From Meconema thalassinum (taxonomy: Eukaryota; Arthropoda; Insecta; Orthoptera; Tettigoniidae), in NCBI GenBank assembly GCA_946902985.2, contig OX336388.2:126085894-126149893 (forward strand): a stretch of DNA of 64,000 nucleotides, read 5' to 3'. Shown in pieces: positions 59,617 through 64,000 of this stretch (positions are counted from its first letter, which is position 1; each line of letters opens with the position of its first letter). The notes beneath the pieces are model-generated. The model was not told the DNA's origin, searched no databases, and saw only the letters and a list, made by a program, of their open reading frames with translations. A program made the translations under genes and the position numbers.

Positions 59617-60085
59617 ATTGAATTAAATAGCATCACAATAGATAGTGGAATAGGCCTACCGGGGAAACCTCGTAAAAAAAACAAAAAAAAAAAAACGCTA
59701 AGTACACCACCTCACAGGTGGCGTGGAAACATGTGCATATTATGAAGAATACAACTTTTCAACTTTTTGAATCGTTATATCTCAAAAACGGTGACTCTTA
59801 GGATAAAAAGTGAGAAGACAATTTTTATAGATAATTGCATAATCTACAATTTAAGTCTGATCTATTTTTATGATAAAACTTACCGTTTGGCTGAAAAATG
59901 CAAAAACCCCATATTTGCGAACTTTGACCTAAAATATTTTTTTTTTGCCGTTGTCGGACTGATGGGGACTTTTCACATTTCATTTATAATGGTGTTTAGA
60001 CCTTCAGTACAAATTTTCAGCTCTATGCGAATTTTTGTAACCTTACCCCTATTTTTTTGGGCTAACTTGACCGGACTATACGTAG
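59617..60085 (-). repeat. Outer arm, right, of the nested inverted repeat
   Basis: Reversed counterpart of 55130-55568; see that entry. Between the outer arms lie, in order, the 165-bp array, the inner hairpin and repeat X. Confidence 0.9.
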
Positions 60086-60317
60086 TCTAATATTTCTTTC
60101 AGGTTAGGGTGTATAAATACTTGTTTACCCGCCAAATGTAATTGGGCACAATTTGTGTTGACCAACTGAAAAGCAACACTGAAAAATGGCTTCTATCACT
60201 TCAACTTATTGTTGTGTTTACATCGTGGTCATATAGCCCCGTGTATTTTGGTGTGTGTAATTTGAAGGAAGAAAAGTTTGTAGTTATACGTGACCGTTAA
60301 TCTCGCGATCATGAGTC
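60086..60317. other. Mixed repeat fragments, no gene
   Basis: Contains a TTGTGTTGACCAACTGAAAAGC fragment related to the ends of the 8180-9052 fold-back, a TAGCCCCGTGTATTTTGG.GTG fragment of SINE A, and CGTGACCGTTAATCTCGCGA shared with 21665. Confidence 0.6.
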
Positions 60318-60690
60318 ACGGGACATGGTACAGCAAATGTTTATACACATTGTAATGCACTGACATGCAATTCATTTCAATTGTTTTCTTAACCACAAGA
60401 TGGCGGCTGTCCAAAATTTTAAAATCTCGTTTTTAATTCTTGTGTCCTAATCATTCGAATGAAATTTGAATAATACAACTACGCAATAATCTTCATGTAC
60501 TAGTACATAACTCTATGGCCTACATATTTAAAGATCCAACATGGCGACCATCCGAAATATTTAGACGGTTCCCAACATCTACGAATCTATTAGAGCAAAC
60601 AAATTTTGTTTGTTGATAGAGGCAATTAACATACGTAGGATATATAAAAATAGGCTATTTAGTTCTTCACGGAACTACTTGTTTCCTTTA
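60318..60690 (-). repeat. YY1/PHO-motif repeat, copy 5 (short, reversed)
   Basis: Reversed start region of the family: CAAGATGGCGGCTGTCC at about 60395, CAACATGGCGACCATCCG at about 60537, ending CACGGAACTACTTGTTTCC at about 60685. Two motifs about 142 bp apart. Confidence 0.85.
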
Positions 60691-60825
60691 TCACTCCTGT
60701 TTGATTCACTTTACCACAATCGGCCATCCTACTGGTTATCTATTCCGGACGAGCCCTCAAAATGTTGGATTTAAGTATTATTTAAAAACAAATATTATTT
60801 GACACAATAATAAAGAATTACATGC

Positions 60826-61039
60826 TGGCTGCTTGGCTCAGCGGTAACGTTCTCGCTTGCTGTGCTCATGGTAGCAGGATCGAATCCTGGCGCAGTCAGC
60901 TGGCATTTGAGGGAGCGCAAATGCGAGGGAGTCATGCCAGTAGATTTACTGACACGTTAAAGATCCCCTTCGGGGCAAATTCCGGTGCCCTGGCATCTCT
61001 AAAAGCCGCAGTAGTTAAAAGGGGTGTTATTATTATTAT
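60826..61039 (+). repeat. tRNA-derived SINE with TTA tail
   Basis: Head GCTTGGCTCAGCGGTAACG (box A) and GGATCGAATCCTGGC (box B), body TTTGAGGGAGCGCAAATGCG, CGTTAAAGATCCCCTTCGGG, tail (TTA)n. The next element is inserted in this tail. Confidence 0.8.
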
Positions 61040-61868
61040 TAGGGCTCGGATTGTTAGGTGCTAAAATCGGGAAAATATTTATTATTTATGTTTTAAAAAT
61101 ACCTGAAATATGTGACAAAAAAGTAAAAATATTTAATTATAATTTAGTTTATTAATGTGAATATAAACAATATGCAATATATGCTATGCCTCACTGACTA
61201 CTGAAGCATTACAATACACAACGAGATACATCTTCAGGTTGTCCATCACAAATGACCGACGATTAACACGAAACTCTTAATCTGAAAGCACGAAACTGCG
61301 GCAATATGTTTCTTGCCCTTGAGTTGTGTGTAACTTGAGATCGCTGTTCAGCCTTGATTGCTTTTCCACATGGTTGGCAGAACAGAACGCCCCCATCAGA
61401 AGTAAAATTATCTTTAAATTCTGCAACAGTCGATTACTTGCAGTTGTTTTTTACTTTAGGCATCGTAGATCTGCCTTACACTTCACAGTGCCAGAAATGA
61501 AATGCATGTGACTGACACTGGTTCCAGGTAGCTGGGGAGGGGGAGGTCTAGCACGTGGTGCAATATGGCTATGGACAAGGAAATCCCCGGCTTCCACAGT
61601 GAGTGGCACGGGGCGTCAAGTTAAGAATAACACAGTTTAAACTGACATGTGCTCTGCATGAAGATTAGATAGCTCACAACTTCTTCCCCGTTGAAGTAAC
61701 AGAACAAAAATGCAATAAACTGAAAGATCTGATTTTAAAAATATAAATATTATGTCTTTTTATATGCTAATAAGTGAAAAGCAGGTATTTATGTGTTTAT
61801 GGAAAAAATGCTTAAAAATATGTTTTTTACTTAAAATAATATTTATTTACCTAAAAATCCGAGCCCTA
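61040..61868 (-). mobile_element. hAT-like element, TAGGGCTCGG ends, 8-bp TSD
   Basis: Left TAGGGCTCGGATTGTTAGGT, right reversed TAGGGCTCGGATTTTTAGGT. ATTATTAT flanks both sides (61032-61039, 61869-61876), a perfect octamer though within a microsatellite. It contains a zinc-finger relic (61290-61463) but no catalytic domain. Related to 7735-9373. Confidence 0.78.
61290..61463 (-). pseudogene. BED/CGGBP1-like zinc-finger start of a hAT transposase
   Basis: From ATG at 61463 (minus): MPKVKNNCK, a stop, then STVAEFKDNFTSDGGVLFC and QPCGKAIKAEQRSQVTHNS. The pattern FTSDGGVLFCQPCGKAI with a following H is the finger of hAT-derived CGGBP1-like proteins. A nonsense codon and loss of residues around the His pair make it dead. 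It lies centrally in 61040-61868, which supports the hAT assignment. Confidence 0.6.
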
Positions 61869-61876
<8 letters not shown>

Positions 61877-61912
<36 letters not shown>

Positions 61913-62236
61913 ATAATTGCATAAAAGAAAAGTAAAAATAGGAGACAACGCAATCCTTATTTCACCAAATAGAAGCATATTCTATAAAATATCCGCCAAC
62001 TGTATTATTTTGTCACCGCCTACTCGATTCACTCTCCCACGATATTTTATAAAATGGCTCTCAAGGCATAGAATGACCAGATTTCAGTCACGAGTAACCT
62101 TAAGACGACTGTTGCTATTGGTGGGCTAGAAACGCTGATTCAGATTAAGGAAGGAAGAAAGGGTTTCTAGTGGTGACCTTCCTGTGTTGACCGAGCGTGG
62201 GATGAATCAGCTAGGTCGTGTGTTCGTGCTCACACG
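61877..62236. other. Stretch upstream of the small exon, no repeat recognised
   Basis: After the TTA tract (to 61912) no family seen elsewhere in the window is evident. It could hold promoter sequence for the exon at 62319; nothing more can be shown. Confidence 0.4.
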
Positions 62237-62244
62237 TATATAAG
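62237..62244 (+). promoter_or_regulatory. TATA box (TATATAAG)
   Basis: A consensus TATA element 75 bp before the ATG at 62319. A start site about 30 bp on would give a 5' UTR near 50 bp. No arthropod TCAGT initiator is obvious at the expected place. Confidence 0.5.
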
Positions 62245-62318
62245 CGTATTGTTTTGATGTCTTAACTAACTTCGACAGCATTTTTTTTATTGTCTGATCA
62301 TTCGTGACTTGAAGGAGC

Positions 62319-62381
62319 ATGGATTTCATAGACATCCTTCGCTTCTTGGTCGGAGCCCTGTTCCTCTCCAGCTTGAACATT
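62319..62381 (+). CDS. Candidate first coding exon encoding a signal peptide
   Basis: ATG in a fair context (GGAGCATGG) opens exactly 21 codons: MDFIDILRFLVGALFLSSLNI, a short acidic/basic start then a hydrophobic core, as in a secretory signal peptide. It is followed directly by GTAAGT (62382-62387), a strong 5' splice donor, in phase 0. Without splicing the frame stops after a few more codons. The combination TATA box, short leader, signal-like exon and consensus donor is characteristic of small secreted-protein genes of arthropods. The next exon is not identifiable in the remaining 1.6 kb, which is mostly repeat. It could be chance; the hydrophobic reading alone is not proof. Confidence 0.45.
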
Positions 62382-62431
62382 GTAAGTAGCCATTCCATTT
62401 AGTAGTCTATGCACTTGAAGGGTTTGCCGGA

Positions 62432-62524
62432 ATAATGAGTTGGTTGGTTGGTTCCTCAGTTTAGGGGCTGCGACTACCCAGTCATGTAGCCCCATGTACT
62501 TTGGGTGTGTGTAGAATTTGTCTG
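62432..62524 (-). repeat. SINE A 3' tail
   Basis: TTGGTTGGTTCCTCAGTTTA..CATGTAGCCCCATGTACTTT..GTGTGTAGAAT matches 1958-2040; a 5'-truncated copy. Confidence 0.8.
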
Positions 62525-63568
62525 TTTTTTATTTTTTATTTTCTTTCATTGAAAGAACCCTTTCGGTGGTATTTTCACCTCTCTGGGACCAACAGAATTG
62601 AAATTTATCGAGCATATAAATGCATAAAACTGCGGTTTTCAGAATAGAAGCATATAAATGCATATTCTTGTGGTTTTCGTCTAAATAGTTTGTTTTTCTT
62701 CGAATTCTCCCCCGAATTCGGGCCCTGACAATCCTTAGGGTTCGAAAACAGAAATAATTATTGAAAAGCCTATCTGGTGCGAATAATAAAACCGCAGGTT
62801 TTTAACCTTTTGTGAGATCGTTCTCGTCATTGAAACTTTTATTGACTGATTTAAGAAAATCATTCAAAACTGAAAACTTAAATGAACTTTTAAATTGTAA
62901 CTTTTATAAGAAAAGTTCCCTTATATACAGGGTGTCTATTATGTACCTTTGGAGAATGATAGGTCTAATTTGAGATAGGGAACTTGGGGTCGGAGCGACC
63001 TCCTTAACCCCTAAAATAAGGATTGATTCAGGCCCTCCACCCTGTAAGTTAGGCTACCGATCCAAACCTCTATTTCCTTTCGCAATCCTTTAACTCTTGG
63101 CAAGATTCATTTCACCATGTGGCGCTGGTGTAATGTATAGCGTTGCGGAGCGAAAGGTTTGTAGTCTCAGGTTCCCTATCTCAAATTACTTGTATACCCG
63201 TCCCCTATAAGACCTATCATTCTCCAAAGGTACATAAAAGACACCCTGTATACTTGAAAAACTTGAATGCGAGTATATTGCAGTGTAGCATACATACAAT
63301 TAGAAAATAAAGCTCGTATTTAAAGGTATGTTATTGTTTTTTTCGTTTCACTTTCCTTTCTATAGTTTTTAACGGTGTTTTTCGAGCATATTCTGTATAT
63401 TTAACCGCATATAATGGGGGTTTCGAGCATATCTATCGAGCATATAATGGGTTTAAAATGGGTTTTTCGAGCATATAATGTTTTTTTCGAGCATATCTAT
63501 CGAGTATAAAACACATGGTTTTCGAGCATATCTGGAGATTTTATCGAGCATATCGATCCGAGCCCTAG
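62525..63568. repeat. CGAGCATAT-rich element, probably hAT-like, right end TAGGGCTCGGATCG
   Basis: CGAGCATAT or CGAGTATA recurs at about 62609, 63383, 63424, 63437, 63469, 63489, 63502, 63523, 63545, the last close to a terminus GATCCGAGCCCTA (63555-63567) like those of 61040-61868 and 7735-9373. The left end was not found. Subterminal repeats of this kind are typical transposase-binding sites. A MITE is nested at 62928-63248. Confidence 0.55.
62928..63248. mobile_element. Fold-back MITE (321 bp), TA target
   Basis: Ends CAGGGTGTCTATTATGTACC and, reversed, CAGGGTGTCTTTTATGTACC, then TTTGGAGAATGATAGGTCT on both; the match resumes at AATTTGAGATAGGGAAC. TA on both sides (62926-62927, 63249-63250). 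No coding capacity. Tc1/mariner type by TSD and CAGGGTG start. Confidence 0.9.
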
Positions 63569-64000
63569 TTATAACTCTTTGTCCTCATCACCTCCTAATT
63601 TTTCCAATTCGAAGTGCAAATTGGCACACTGGATTTGAGGAGTGGCGTTCAAACCATAGTTTATAATTTACCCCAGCATTTTGCAATTTCATCAGCAAAC
63701 ACTCCAAACAACGTAGGTATTCAGTATATTAACACCGACTATTTACAATAATTGAAACTTCGTTGCTCTAAACGTGTCACTGGGAGAAACATATTTAATA
63801 TACCTATTACACAGCTAATTTGTAATCGTGCCTATTCTTGGGGATGTGTGCGCTCTTTCGGCTACCCGAAGAAACTTTTCAATTATACTGTAGCCATGGG
63901 CTCACTAACTGGCCGGTATAGAGCGCAGCTCGCATCTAGAAGGCTGTGGTTAGCTCCGGCAAAGTTCAACTGATTGATAATAGATGTCACTCCGGTGGAG
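63569..64000. other. Gene-free end of the window
   Basis: No repeat shared with the rest of the window and no motif-bearing frame. The open frame at 63752-63973 has no recognisable domain and no splice-site support. Confidence 0.4.

Noticed and set aside
63752..63973. 73-codon ORF as exon 2 of the candidate signal-peptide gene
   Set aside because: No acceptor with a pyrimidine tract placed in frame with the exon at 62319-62381 and no recognisable domain.

Overview
This window is eukaryotic, most likely arthropod and probably insect. It holds a BEL/Pao LTR element, an I-clade LINE, RTE-like LINEs, many tRNA-derived SINEs, mariner, hAT, PIF/Harbinger and P-like DNA transposons, and long microsatellites, with only two traces of unique-looking host genes. 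An orthopteroid (Polyneoptera) source is a guess from the SINE/LINE style and genome bloat, not something the sequence proves.

Layout. 1-7.7 kb: an RTE-like LINE remnant, a tRNA-SINE split by a LINE 3' end, a non-autonomous hAT (8-bp TSD) holding its own SINE, a second SINE, LINE tails and a mariner MITE. 7.7-9.4 kb: a hAT-like element containing a near-perfect palindrome of about 870 bp. 9.5-12.06 kb (minus): a long exon of a probable host gene with a clear 3' splice site. 12.1-13.1 kb: microsatellite and the C-terminus of a non-LTR element with a restriction-like endonuclease. 13.2-20.8 kb: a repeat with nine YY1/PHO-like motifs about 146 bp apart, cut by a young BEL/Pao element (identical 182-bp LTRs, CTCAT TSD, one stop in the polyprotein). 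21-27 kb: microsatellites, LINE tails, SINE and a reverse YY1-type repeat carrying an internally deleted mariner. 27.2-29.9 kb: remains of a P-like (THAP9-type) transposon. 30.6-36.3 kb and 40.5-44.5 kb: two members of one hAT-like family with GCGGAT-rich subterminal arrays; the first carries SINEs and an RTE-like LINE with an uninterrupted 1034-codon ORF, the second has grown a 1.15-kb minisatellite. 45.1-53.7 kb: a dead RTE-like LINE broken by a truncated LINE, a Harbinger MITE and a full-length two-ORF I-clade element with a perfect 12-bp TSD. 53.8-60.7 kb: more YY1-type repeats and a nested inverted-repeat structure around a 165-bp tandem array. 60.8-64 kb: SINE, hAT-like elements, a fold-back MITE and a small TATA-to-signal-peptide first exon followed by GTAAGT.

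The genes do not form a pathway; the window is a stack of nested insertions whose order can be read from the target-site duplications. Three elements look recently mobile because their ORFs are intact or nearly so: BEL/Pao at 14.7-20.7 kb, the RTE-like LINE at 31.2-34.6 kb and the I-clade LINE at 45.4-51.7 kb. All identities come from motifs read by eye; no database search was possible.
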